The position numbers and the translations under genes were made by a program. A stretch of DNA of 64,000 bases from Heterodera schachtii (taxonomy: Eukaryota > Nematoda > Chromadorea > Rhabditida > Heteroderidae). The DNA is taken from contig SIJG01000119.1 of the NCBI GenBank assembly GCA_023374025.1, positions 311,490 through 375,489 of the forward strand. The letters run 5' to 3'. Of this stretch, positions 1 to 11,159 are shown piece after piece (the stretch's first letter is position 1; each line of letters begins with the position of its first letter). Below the pieces are notes generated by a model. The model made no database searches and was not told the DNA's origin. It was given only the letters and a program-made list of their open reading frames with translations.

Positions 1-647
1 TGTCGATGCCTAATTTTTTAAAATTAATAAAAATTTACTTATTTTTGAAAAATGTTCAAGGTTACTTTTTTTTATTATACATATTACTTTATATATATAT
101 ATATATCGTTTTTTTATTTGTTTAATATTTTAATATTAATTAATTATTATAATTATTTTAGCCTATTTTATTCGATTTTGTTAATCAATTGTTAACAAAC
201 TCGTCAATATCCGGCTGTAAAGAATTTTTTTTCTACTTGTACTTTATAGATTTTAAATCGTTGCTTTTAGCTTTTTTCATCTTTCAACTAATTTATTTTT
301 TAGGGTTTTAATGAATTTTAATGTACTCCATTATTTAATCGATTTATCTTTTTTATTAAAATAAATGTAATGTGCGCAGCTTCATTCATATTGAATTTTC
401 CAATCATCACAGTTCTCCCAAGTTTGTTAATCAAATTATATTTGCTTATTAATTTTAATAGAAATATTTTTAATAAAATAGTATAATTTATTAATTTTTA
501 GCATTGTAGAATTTTAAACATTCCACATATATAACATTTGCATGCAATTTCGGTTTTTTGTATTTAGTATATTTCTATGTTCTTTAATTTTTTGGCTCTT
601 TGGATTTTTGGGGACATTTAGAAATTCTTATTCCTCATTATTCTTTT

Positions 648-811
648 TAAAAATATTTTAATGCCCGAAAAATCAAGAATGCATTTTTCTATAAATATAT
701 TTGATAAAATATCTGAATATATAATATCTAATATTTATTATAAATTACTAATTTTGCGCGATAAAATCATGAATTATCTCGTGATTTTTAAAAATACAAA
801 TCAAATATTTA
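648..811 (+). repeat. Direct repeat copy 1 (about 165 bp)
   Basis: This block recurs at 1249-1410 with only a few substitutions, about 601 bp apart. Both copies contain ATTTTAATGCCCGAAAAATC, later TTTTGCGCGATAAAATCATG, and end at AAAATACAAATCAAATA. A 64-codon open frame starts here at 661, but the second copy does not preserve it as a credible gene. No terminal inverted repeats or target duplications were seen. Confidence 0.75.
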
Positions 812-1248
812 GGGTGGAACATAAGTTTTGGTACCCAAATTTTTCCAAGGTTTAAAATTCATAACTTTTTTAATTCTTAATAAATTCATTTACTTTCTTT
901 TTTATTTGTAGATTGTTATGTTCTCTTTCATTTCAACTCTTTTTCCCCCATTTTGATTTCATTTAAACAAAATTATAACACAAAAAATAATTTTAGGCAT
1001 TTTGAACCTTGGTCAGTTTGAGAATGCATATTTCATTGAAAAGGCAAATAAAAAGTCTAATGAAAAGTTATTTTGAGAGAATATAGTTAGGACAATGTTT
1101 ATGCAAAATTTAAGATTTTTGTTAAAATGTTTGGTTTTTTATGGAAACTCAAAATTTCTCCACCAGAAAATTTTGACACAAAAATCGGCTTTCTTGGGAC
1201 TAATTAATTCATAAAAAATTTTTTTTAAGATAAAAATAAGTCAATTTA

Positions 1249-1410
1249 AAAAAATATTTTAATGCCCGAAAAATCGTGAATGCATTTTTCTATAAATATA
1301 TTTGATAAAATATCTGAATATATAATATCTAATATTTATTTTAAATTATTATTTTTGCGCGATAAAATCATGAATAATCTCGTGATTTTTAAAAATACAA
1401 ATCAAATAAG
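1249..1410 (+). repeat. Direct repeat copy 2 (about 165 bp)
   Basis: This is the second copy of the 648-811 block in the same orientation. Homology stops abruptly after AATCAAATA, where the right flanks differ (TTTAGGGTGG in copy 1, AGAGATGTAA here). That edge suggests a small dispersed element or a segmental duplication rather than simple-sequence drift. Confidence 0.75.
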
Positions 1411-2846
1411 AGATGTAAAGTGTTTCTTGACACAGTTATGAAGACTTGCAATCAAGGGTTGGCTTTTTCTAAATATTTAATGAATGTCATCATTTTACGT
1501 AAGAAAACATATGAATTCTAAAGCCTAAAAATGATTTTTTTTTTTAACACATACAAAAAATTTATATGAAAAATAATTATGCAAATAAATTTAATATAAA
1601 GAAAAAATAACAAAAAACTGTATGCTCTCTTGAAAAAAATACTCTCAAATACAAGTATATTGCAAATACTTTGTTAAAATAGAATAAACAATTTATTCAT
1701 GAAAAATATTTTTTGAAAATCTGTACACAGATAACAGCCAAGTACCCTTATTTTAATTTAAAAAAAACTCAATGACCATAAATCAACAATGGTCCAAGAC
1801 TTTTTGCGCTCCCTATATTTGAAGAATAAATTTCAATCAAATACGATAAACAAGCTTCATATATTTAATAATTTTTTAATAAATGAAGGTCCTGCCTTTA
1901 TCATAAAGAAAAACTAATTATAATCAATGACAAGAATCTTAAAATTCATTAAAATTGAGTTTAAAGATTTTAATATTAATATTATGAACAATTGTCGAAG
2001 CCCGAAAAGAGTTGGATGAATGATCAAATTCTGGGGTCATAAAATTTAAAAATTTTTGAAATAAATTTGTTTAAATCAAACTTAATTTTAGTTCTTAATA
2101 TGATTTGATAGCACTATTTTCAAAAAGCTACGTTAAATTCAAGAAAGTTATTCTCGCTGATCAGATCAAAATATTCATTCATCAACAAGCCGTCACTTTT
2201 CGTTCTTATATTAATAAAATTTGATGATGTTATTATAAAACCCTAAGTAAATTTTCAGCGTGAGAAAAAACTAACTTTTCTTAATTGCTTTTGTTAGAAC
2301 AAACAAGATTGAGTTGTAAAATCTTTTTTATATTTGATGAAATTTATTAAAATAAATAAAGCCTTTTTTATTCTGTTATAGATTTCATTTTAAATCTTTT
2401 TTATTAAATCTTTATTTCAAGATCGTCTAGTCCTACGTATCTTATGGCAAATGGTGATTTAACATCACTTTAAATTGGTTGATAGATTAATTATGTAAAT
2501 CATTATTTAATTACTAGCATCTGTTATTAAAATTAAATCGTTTTCGATTCAATTTATGTACCATTTTTATAAGGCCATTCATATTTTTGTTTTTTACTTA
2601 ACTAAATTTTAACATTGTTTCCATCTCAGTTATATTTTCTTTTCATTATCTTATATTCATGGCAAAAATTATATTTTTCATAAATATTTATAGATTAAAC
2701 AAAGAAGCTGTCTATATAAATCTTAATCAATAAAACCATTTTTAAAAATATATCTTTTTTAATTATCTACAAAGGTTATATAATAAAATTTTGGAGTTTG
2801 AAGAGTAAATTTATTATAATTTTTAATCATTTGTTATACTTAATAT

Positions 2847-3018
2847 TGTAAGGAAGAAGCTGGCTGGGCGGTTAAAACGCGGAAAGCGGGGGTTGATAAG
2901 ATCCATAAAAGAAAGGGCGGATGTGCCTCGGTAGCTTAATGGTAGAGCTGCCCACGGAAAGGGTGCATGAGTGGGTTCGATTTCCACCCGAGGTTTAACA
3001 TTTTGCCCATTTCTTATT
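2847..3018 (+). repeat. tRNA-containing repeat unit 1 (172 bp)
   Basis: First of two near-identical GC-rich units with a 252-bp period. Each runs from TGTAAGGAAGAAGCTGGCTG through a tRNA-like sequence to TTTTGCCCATTTCTTA. Between the units lies an 80-bp GC-rich spacer with CCACCGCGCCAGCAGC and GGGACCGGTCCCGATG. The GC content is far above the surroundings, so the pair looks like an inserted element. The open frames read through it on the minus strand are by-products of its composition. Confidence 0.8.
2925..2995 (+). tRNA. tRNA-Phe-like sequence or tRNA-derived SINE head, copy 1
   Basis: The ends pair as a 7-bp acceptor stem (GCCTCGG with CCGAGGT, first pair G:U). A D-arm (GCT...AGC around TAATGGTAG) and a T-arm (GTGGG TTCGATT TCCAC, one mismatch in this copy) can be drawn. 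The pol III A box TAGCTTAATGG and B box GGTTCGATTTC are recognisable. The 5' half resembles metazoan tRNA-Phe, and a GAA anticodon can be placed, but the anticodon stem then has mismatches and position 33 is not T. A pseudo-tRNA or SINE head is therefore likelier than a working tRNA. Confidence 0.5.
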
Positions 3019-3098
3019 GGTAGCACCGGATGGTTGCCCCACCGCGCCAGCAGCAATTAATTAATGGACCGAGGGACCGGTCCCGATGAGGATGGAGC

Positions 3099-3269
3099 TG
3101 TAAGGAAGAAGCTGGCTGGGCGGTTAAAACGCGGAAAGCGGGGGTTGATAAGATCCATAAAAGAAAGGGCGGATGTGCCTCGGTAGCTTAATGGTAGAGC
3201 TGCCCACGGAAAGGGTGCATGAGTGGGTTCGATTCCCACCCGAGGTTAACATTTTGCCCATTTCTTATT
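3099..3269 (+). repeat. tRNA-containing repeat unit 2 (172 bp)
   Basis: Second copy of the 2847-3018 unit, differing at only a few positions. Copy 2 restores the perfect T-stem (GTGGG/CCCAC) that copy 1 breaks with one C-to-T change. It ends at TTTCTTATTATATAATC, where AT-rich DNA resumes. Confidence 0.8.
3177..3247 (+). tRNA. tRNA-Phe-like sequence or tRNA-derived SINE head, copy 2
   Basis: Same cloverleaf-like layout as copy 1, with an intact T-arm and a perfect B box (GGTTCGATTCC). The A box is TAGCTTAATGG. No CCA tail is encoded, as expected for a eukaryotic nuclear tRNA. Just downstream the sequence is mixed, without a clear run of four or more T to terminate pol III. Function as a tRNA is doubtful because of the poor anticodon stem. 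Confidence 0.5.
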
Positions 3270-3758
3270 ATATAATCAGTATTTGTTGTTATAATAAATT
3301 AAGAAGCATTAATTGCGTTTGTTGCATGGTAATTAAATACAAAAATCACATAATTTAAAATATTGTGATAAATTCGAATAAAAAAAAGTTAGTTTGCCTC
3401 ATTTAAACACATTAGTTTTTTAATCAAAATAAAATTATTTAATGACTGATTTACCAATAGCCGAATTTAGTTTTTTAAAGAGATTTGACTGATTCAGCAC
3501 ATAATATTTTGCTTTTTTTAATTTTCATCTTTCAGTTCATTTCTGATCTCAGGTTGCATTTTCTGGTATTTAAATCCCTTCTCTTCTGCATATGACTTGT
3601 ATTCATATTTTTCAATTAGTATTTAAAATAGTTAAAAATTCTACACCTTCTATTCAAGGAGTAAATTTTAATTTTCACGAAATATGTTTGTTTTTTCAGA
3701 TTTTTTATTATTCATTAAATTTCTTTAATATTCTGTTTAATGATTTATTAGGTACTGG

Positions 3759-4174
3759 GTCGTTACTTAAAAACCATCATAATGGGCGTTACTTAAAAAA
3801 CCATCATTATGAAAATTTTTGCCGAAAAATTATTTATAACTTTGCTCGAAAGCAACCAAATTTTTAATGCTTGATATCATTTGATAGCACTAAGTGTTCT
3901 CTATCAGTCTGCAAAATTTCAAAAAATTTGTTATGTTTCAATAAAGTTATAGCTCGAGGAACTCAAAAACCTTGATTTTCGAACATTTTTGGCCATAACT
4001 TTTTTTAAACTTAATAAAATTTTTGAAATTTTACAGGCTCATAAAGATCATTTAGATCTATCGAATGATGCAAGGATTAAAAATTTGGTGTTTTTAGAGC
4101 AAAGTTATAAGCAAAAATTTTCATTATGATGGTTTTTTAAGTAACGCCCATTATGATGGTTTTTAAGTAACGAC
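3759..4174. mobile_element. Fold-back MITE (about 416 bp)
   Basis: Almost the whole element is one imperfect palindrome. The left end reads GTCGTTACTTAAAAACCATC and the right end is its exact reverse complement. The subterminal word CGTTACTTAAAAA(A)CCATCAT occurs twice in tandem at each end. Inner parts also pair (TATAACTTTGCTC with GAGCAAAGTTATA, then AACCAAATTTTTAAT). A TA dinucleotide lies a few bases outside each end, but no clean target duplication could be fixed. The 91-codon frame at 3592-3867 is not a gene. Non-autonomous; the helper family is unknown. Confidence 0.75.
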
Positions 4175-7100
4175 ATAGCACCATTTATTATTTTTGTGGT
4201 CAATTTTCTGGTCAATTGTAATTTAATAAGAACAATAAAATTCTTTTATTCCTAACTATTAATCCCGAGTTTAGCGTAATCGTATTGCCGAATTATATCA
4301 CGTTATTATTTTATAATATTTTCATAAAATTCATTTCAAAGTAAATGCAAAAAAGTGATTATTATGATTAAAAAGATTCTTTCAAATAATAGTTAATTTT
4401 TTCATTTAGTTGATAGTAACAAAAATTAAATATGATTTTTATTACTTTTTCTGAAAATTATGATTACATCTTTCTGACAGATTATTTATAAATTCAATTA
4501 AAATAGAAGGTAATTTTATGAAATTTTGAATAATAATATTGCACATTTAACACAACAATGTTGCGTTCTATCATAAATATCGGCTTGTTTTTGAACTCGG
4601 CAGTCACCATCTACGTTTTTCGACCGTAGCCTAAGCACAATTTTTTGAATGTTTATTTAAACTAATTTTTTCTTCTTTATTCCTCGCAGTTTATTAAATT
4701 TTTAACTATTTTTATTAAAAAAGAAGTTATGTCATATTTTTCCTTTTCCTTTTTACTAAATTTCAAAAAGTTATGAGCTGATTTTGTCATTTTTGTTGTA
4801 TTTTTCCGCAAAGAATATGTAATGAAAAGGTCAATACTATCCAATTAATTTTGAATTCAAACAATTTATTATTTTATTCTATTTTCCTTACAAGTTGCAG
4901 AAAATTAAATTAGCTAACTAAATTATAATTTTAGTTTCAATCGTTTTTGTACAAATCATATCAAACATTTTTATTTTAATCGTTTTTTGGAAGCGAATTG
5001 CAAAATTTTTATAGATTTGCAAGGATATCCTGTATTCGCCCAATGAATTTATCCCTTTTTAAAATTCATTTTATATAAAAATTTTCAATAGATTTTGTGA
5101 ATTTTACATAGAATTTGATTAAATCGTTATCCCAAGTAATAAGAAAAAAAATTACAACTATAAAATAAATAAATAAATAATAAAGTATACATGTAAAATA
5201 TGATTAAAAAAAAGGTGTAAAAATAAATTTAAATTTTTATATTAAATAATAATCATTTTACACAAAAAAATTATATAATAAATATAATTGATAAACGAAT
5301 TTTATTTACATGATAATTTAGATTTTTTCCTTCCTTTTAACATAAGAAAATATAATTCTTATTATTTGTTTGTCTAAACAAGACGAAGATAAAAAAAACT
5401 CAATCTGTAAATATTTCTTAATTTAAATTTTTCAAAATAAATTTACTAATAAGATTTATTTGAAGGTAAAACTCAAATGGACACTTAAATACATTAATTA
5501 ATCAAATGCAACAAATCAATGATGCTCAGGATACTGACATTAATTTTAGTAAAACAGAAAAAGAAATTAAGAAGTAATGGAATATATTCATGTAAATTTA
5601 TGTAATAAATGCTAAAAAAATTTTTTTAAGATTACACACTAATTTAAAAATGAAAAAAATTAAATATTTTGTATTTTTAATACAAAATTTTTACATTTTA
5701 TTTACTGATATTTTTTAAATTTCATATTGAGTCGTTTTTTGAACTATTTCACAAGAAATAATTAACAAAATGAATTTCATTTTTTTTTAGAAACCATTTA
5801 TTGAATAATCATTGAATAAATTTTAATTTAAATAAATTAATAGATTTGATAATTTTTATTTATTTATAAATGATTTTTATAAATTATTCGAAAATTTCTT
5901 GAATTTCAGGTTTTTTTGAATTAATTTTAAATTCCTCGAGATTACGCTCAGATCACTCAGAGTGTGGGTAAAGAGAAATTTCGTCCTTGCTGCACTGATT
6001 GTGGGATGTGAAATTTTTAAGCTATTAATATATAATTATTTTCCATATTTCGTAAATATAATTAATAATTATTGGACAATATAGTTATGTTTTAATAAAG
6101 TACAATTTTATAAAAGAAAATTTTTGAAAGAAAATTGTTCATTACTTCGCCCAAATGAACATATAGATAAAACATATTATTATTCAATAGCCATGATTGT
6201 TTTGTATTAACCTGCAAATTAGAAAAAAAAATCTTTTTATAGAAAACTTAGACCTGAGAAACTCAAAAACTAACTTTTTTGAAATTCAACGAAACTTTTG
6301 AATTTTGCATGATAATAAGAAAACATTTAGGGATATCAATGATGTCAAGAATTCTCATTTAAATTATTCCAAAAATTTTTTTGATTTGGTTGTCTTTTTG
6401 ACTAAAGTCATAGAACCATCACGACAGGTTCTAATATCTTTTCGATTTTTTAATATCTTTATTTTTTGCATTTTGTGCTTTCTTAAATTTATACAGAAAG
6501 TAACATAATTTTAATTTATTTATTAATTATTTCGTTCATAATATTAATAGTCATTATTATTTATGGACTTTTTCTATTATCGATTATTAACTAAAATCCT
6601 TCGCAGCAGAATGTATATTAAATCTTTTTTTCTTTGCATTCTTTACCGTTTTTAAATAGCCTTATTTTAACTTTTTTATTTTTCTAAAATTTATATTGAA
6701 AATAATATAATGAATTTTTATTACATCATTATTTATTTTATGAATGCTTTTTGTCTATAAATATGCTCCTTTGATTGTATTTTTCTTTATCTTTATATTA
6801 AGGTGTTTATTTATCTAAAAATTCTCTGCTTTTAACATTTAAGGATTTATTGGTGGATAACTTTTTACTTTAGTTTGTCCTTTTATTTCAGGTTTTTTCT
6901 TAGTTTCTTTATTTAAAAATTATTATTGATTCAATCAAAGTATATATTTTTCAATGGAACTTCGATTATTTATTTAAATAATATCAAAACACTAGTTTTT
7001 TATTTGTAAAAATTTAATAAATTAATGTTTAATTAAGATTAACGAAACATCAAAATAACTGTGTAAAGCTTATAATAGTTATATCGAAAAATCATTTCCG

Positions 7101-7324
7101 TTTTACATTAATTATTAAATTCAAGATTTAAGTATCTGCAACTTATGCTCAAATTCTCGACATAAAAGTTGAATTGGTCTTAGTTTTATATCTTTTATTG
7201 TTCCAATTATTATGTTTAATTCATTTTTAGTCGTAAATGAATTTTAAAATTTTTTTTCTCGGTCTATTTTTATTTTTTTATGTTTTCATTTTATTTTAAT
7301 TTATTTTTAAAACTAAACATTCTC

Positions 7325-7434
7325 GAGCTTATCGTTGCCCGCTTTGACATTGTGGGTGTTGATAATTGCCCGTACTTTATTGAGAGCATAAATCTGTTGT
7401 TCACAGTCGAAGTTCAGGCGCCAATTTTCCTTAG
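7325..7434. other. Coding-like islet, possible exon
   Basis: A GC-richer block in AT-rich DNA. On the minus strand it begins after a pyrimidine-rich acceptor (CTTCTTTTTTCTAAG), reads about 36 codons including NWRLNFDCEQQIYALNKVRA, and ends at a possible donor (AAT|GTTTAG). The plus strand is also open (75 codons from 7280, including VARFDIVGVDNCP), so the strand is not settled. The family is not recognised. It could be an exon of an unidentified gene or an exon relic. Confidence 0.25.
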
Positions 7435-9428
7435 AAAAAAGAAGCAAATATTATATAATTTCCAATATTTCTTTTTACGTATTTTTAATTTAATAATTTT
7501 TAAATAAATCTTTTATATATATTTTTCAAATGTCTGATTTTTTCATTTAGCGGATAAATCAATTGAAATATAAATTTTAAATATATTTAACTTGAAATAA
7601 ATTTTAAAAGCTGTGTTCAAAAAAATACCTTACTGTCACTCCCGAGTTTTGCCAATTAAAATATTGGTTTTATTTTTCCTTTATTTTGCTTTAATTCATC
7701 ATACTTTCACAATTTATTATATTTGATTCTATTTTGTTTTAAAAAAATTTTTCTTCGTTATCTTTTACTGGAAACAAATAATTGATAAATTACTTATAAC
7801 TCACACGATTATAATTTATTGATTTTTCATTATCTTTTATTGTTTATCCGATAAGCATATTTAACACTTCACATTTCATTTAACATCCAAAAATTTATCG
7901 ATTCCATTTGGGTTGCCATTTTCGTTATGAATCTTATTGATTATTTAAGTACAAAGTTTTCGTATTATTTTTCCATTATGATAAATTTGATGAGAGTTAA
8001 GTTTTAATGATTAAGAATTAAATTTTAGTATATATATATATAATTTTTTAAGTTTTTCAAATTCTATTGTTACAAGATTTTATTCTTAATGCCGGTCTTT
8101 TTTTAACTCTTGCTGTAGATTTTCCAAATATAATTCATATATTATTCTTTTTTATTTATTATGACAAAACTAGACATTTTTATTTTGTGATTATCTCGGT
8201 AATCGATTGAATTGTGTAAATTAAATATGATCTTCAATGTTTTGGTTTTTATATTTTTGGGAATTTTATTTCCTATCATTACTCAAAAAATAGCATTTTT
8301 ATTAAAACACAAATGCGATTTCTAACAATGGAAAACTCCCTTTTTATTTTGCCGTCCCGTTAAATTTTTACGTTTCTCTGTTAAAATAATTAATTTTTAT
8401 TTAAAATCATAAAAAAACTTTAAAAAATGAAAATACTATTTAAAAAAATATATTGATGAAATTTTAAAACTTTTTTTATGGAGTGTGTAGTTTGGCCATA
8501 CTCACTAACAAAAATAAAATTAAACATATAATTATGAAAAATTATTTCGAAACAAAAGTTAAAAGAAACTTTAAAAAGAAGAAATTCACAAAAATGTTAC
8601 ATATTCACCCATTCTTCATTCTTCAATTATTGTGAAAGTTTTTAATTTAAAATTTATTCAGACCTCTTCTGTAAAGAGAGGCAAATTTTAAAATCATTTT
8701 GTGTAATAATGTTTTGTTTCATGCGAAAATAATAGATTTTATATGAGTCGAAATGTTTCTTGATTTAGTTTAATTTTAATTTTTCCCTAAAACTGCTTTC
8801 TAATTTTATCAATAAATTTAGGCTCTTAAGCTAAAATACGCTTTTTCTTTAAAAATATTAGTTTTATTATTCAGCACAAAGATTTGAATTCTTAATTAAC
8901 AATTAGTTGATTATTGAAATGTCTTTTAAATAATGTTATTATGATTTCGCAATATATTTATCTTATTATCATTTTTACAAACATGACGTCTGCTCGTTTT
9001 TTTTTTTGATGTTGAGAAGATTAACGATAAAAATTTATATGATTAATAAAAATTCGCCTTGTCAATTTCGTTAATTTTAGTTGTTTTTAAATTCGCGATT
9101 TTTATCATTAGATTTTAATAAATTAGAATATTTAAAACCTATTTTGTATTTACCTTTTAATATTTGCATAATTGTTTATACTTTTATTTTTTCCTCTGTT
9201 TTACGAAATAAAATTTTAACTTTATCTGTGTTTTACGCAATTGCGGACTAACTTTTCCTTAAGTCAAAAATAAAAAACCAATTAAAATTTTGCTTTAAAT
9301 GGAATCGGTAAATAATTCGATAATTGATAAAAAAGGTTCATATGTTTTGTGATTTGCTTATTATTAAAAAAGCAAATTAAATAGATATTATTTATTAAAT
9401 TATTTTCTTTGATTTATTTTTTTTTCAG

Positions 9429-9475
9429 AGAGCAAATCAACTTTTTTTCCATTACTGTTTGCGACCGACCGGTTG
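9429..9475 (+). other. Possible 47-nt internal exon
   Basis: A GC-richer 47-nt block has textbook splice borders on the plus strand: acceptor TTTATTTTTTTTTCAG and donor CGGTTG|GTATTA. Two frames are open across it, one giving FFSITVCDRPVG. No partner exon could be linked, so this is a candidate only. Confidence 0.2.
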
Positions 9476-10346
9476 GTATTAAATTTATTTGCCTAATTAA
9501 CCTTCATATCATATTTTTTGCTTAAGATGTAATTTTAAATTTGAAGATATCCCAATTGAATTTAATATTAGAGAGTATCAATTAATCTATTCAGTGATTT
9601 TTTTAATAATATCCAAAAATTAAATTGTTTTTGCACAATAATTTTATTTAATTAAAAATATAAATTGCAAAAAATTATTTTGATTAAACGATATTCTTTT
9701 ACTATTAATTTTGTTCATTCAGTAAAATCGTTTTATTTTTCTTGTTTTTTTAAAAACATTCTTGGAAAAAGACAGGAATTTTTCATAGATAAATTCGAGT
9801 TTCGTGTAGAATATAAATTTAATTTCTTTATGAGTAATTTACGAATTAATTATTTAGTATATTTTAAATGATATGAAAGAATCATGCAATTAGATTTTTA
9901 TTTAGTTTTTATAAAATTTAATTTTATTTTACAAATTAGAAATTTTATTTTATTTATTATCTTTAATTTTTATTTCGAGTGGCATATGTAAATATTTTTT
10001 TAAATAAAATTCATAATAATTTTTTGAAAAAGAATTATTTGTTAAAAATTTGGTTGTTTTATATTATTTCTTATATTCCTTATATGAAACAACTTTTGTA
10101 TCAAAATTTTGGTTTTATTTAATGTGATTTTAGTATATGAATTAAAATATTTATTTATTTAGTTTTCTTCAATAAAAAATGTGCACCTATTAGGCTATCT
10201 AATTATTTAATTTTATGAACAGTAAAATTTTGAAGTAAATTTTCCAAAATTTTTTTAATACAAGCAATCTTAATAGCTTAAAATTAAACGCTAACGAATT
10301 ATCTAAATAATATTTTAATAAAACCGTAAAACATTTATTTTTTAAG

Positions 10347-10450
10347 TTTGTAGAAAGTACGCCGGGATCTTGGAAGAAAATAGTCCCCTCTGGAACATTG
10401 GCACCAGGAAATTATTAAAAGATAAGCCAGTTTATTGCAATCATAAATAA
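10347..10450 (+). other. Possible terminal exon cut by the tandem duplication breakpoint
   Basis: After an acceptor-like TTATTTTTTAAG the plus strand reads 33 codons to a stop (begins CRKYAGILEENSPLWNIGTR). The left edge of the 4.1-kb tandem duplication, at 10403, falls inside this frame, so copy 2 at 14515 keeps only the last codons. No family is recognised. The frame may be fortuitous. Confidence 0.25.
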
Positions 10451-10851
10451 AACAATTTAAATAATTTAAAAATCGCATAATTAAAATGATCAATTAAAAA
10501 ACCTTTTTTTTCATATTTATCCTACAAATATTAATTACTAATTGTAAGAAAAGATCCATTTTAATTCAAAATCATACATGCCTTCCAAAAGGTACAATAC
10601 TGCTAACTTCAAAAAGCATTAGAATATTAAAGAAAAGTATTCAAGTAATAAAGTTTTATTTTATTAAAGCTAATTTATTTATATTTTAAATAATCAAATT
10701 GAAAAATAAAAAAATCACCACAAAAAATACGCAAACTCAAAAAATTATAAAAGACAAACGGTTTGAAAGATAAAGCATTTTATTTTATATATAAAAACCT
10801 AAATCAGAAATAAATATCGTTTGAAAGATATTCTATTTAAGAATTGATTTT

Positions 10852-11159
10852 ATGTTACAATATAATTTTTTAAATCTTATCTTCTATAAAAATAAAAAGG
10901 TTAAAATTCTTTAAATATATTTAGCAACAAAATAATAAATAGCACAAGTTACAAAATTATTTACGATAAACTTTTTCGTAAAATAAAACTATTCAAATAT
11001 TATGAAAATATAAGTAAAAGTATTCATTTATCGAATATAAGAATGATCATGAAACGAAATAATAAAAAAATTACCAACAACTTTTCAAACAGCATCAAAG
11101 ACGAGGAAAGACGAGATAACATGATAATAATTAGAAATTCGTTTGAAAGCATAAAATAA
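10852..11159 (+). pseudogene. Broken copy of the small duplicated open frame
   Basis: Counterpart of the 87-codon frame at 14964 in copy 2. The same ATG is present, but a 1-nt homopolymer loss near 10905 and a TAA codon break the frame early. Downstream the frame reopens and stays colinear with copy 2 for about 60 codons, then reads past the copy-2 stop (CGA here, TGA there) to a TAA at 11157-11159. Several differences from copy 2 are synonymous (AGC/AGT, CTA/TTA, AGA/CGC, AAA/AAG) and none changes length, which suggests that both descend from a coding ancestor of about 106 codons. Confidence 0.4.

Larger units (their letters stand above)
1..2846. other. AT-rich region without recognisable gene
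   Basis: No gene is recognised. The stretch is AT-rich with scattered homopolymers and contains one pair of direct repeats, listed separately. Short GC-richer patches near 180-215, 360-420 and 2140-2240 can be read as short open frames, but with no support beyond composition. The 2090-2290 patch resembles half of the fold-back element at 3759-4174 (shared words such as TTTGATAGCACTA and AAAGTTAT), so it is more likely a repeat relic than an exon. Confidence 0.5.
4175..10402. other. Long AT-rich stretch, no confirmed gene
   Basis: No recognisable gene, RNA or intact element. The patch near 6240-6350 (CTCAAAAACTAACTT, then GAATGATGTC-like words) resembles half of the 3759-4174 fold-back element. 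GC-richer islets occur near 4560-4630, 5940-6010, 7325-7434 and 9429-9475; the two best are listed separately. The predicted 60-75-residue frames here are rich in Phe, Ile, Asn and Lys, as expected by chance in such DNA. Confidence 0.5.

Noticed and set aside
2823..3358. Three open frames across the tRNA-like units (2823-3056 minus, 3057-3239 minus, 3173-3358 plus)
   Set aside because: They are read through a tandem GC-rich repeat, share the same peptide because of the duplication and lie on top of pol III boxes and stems.
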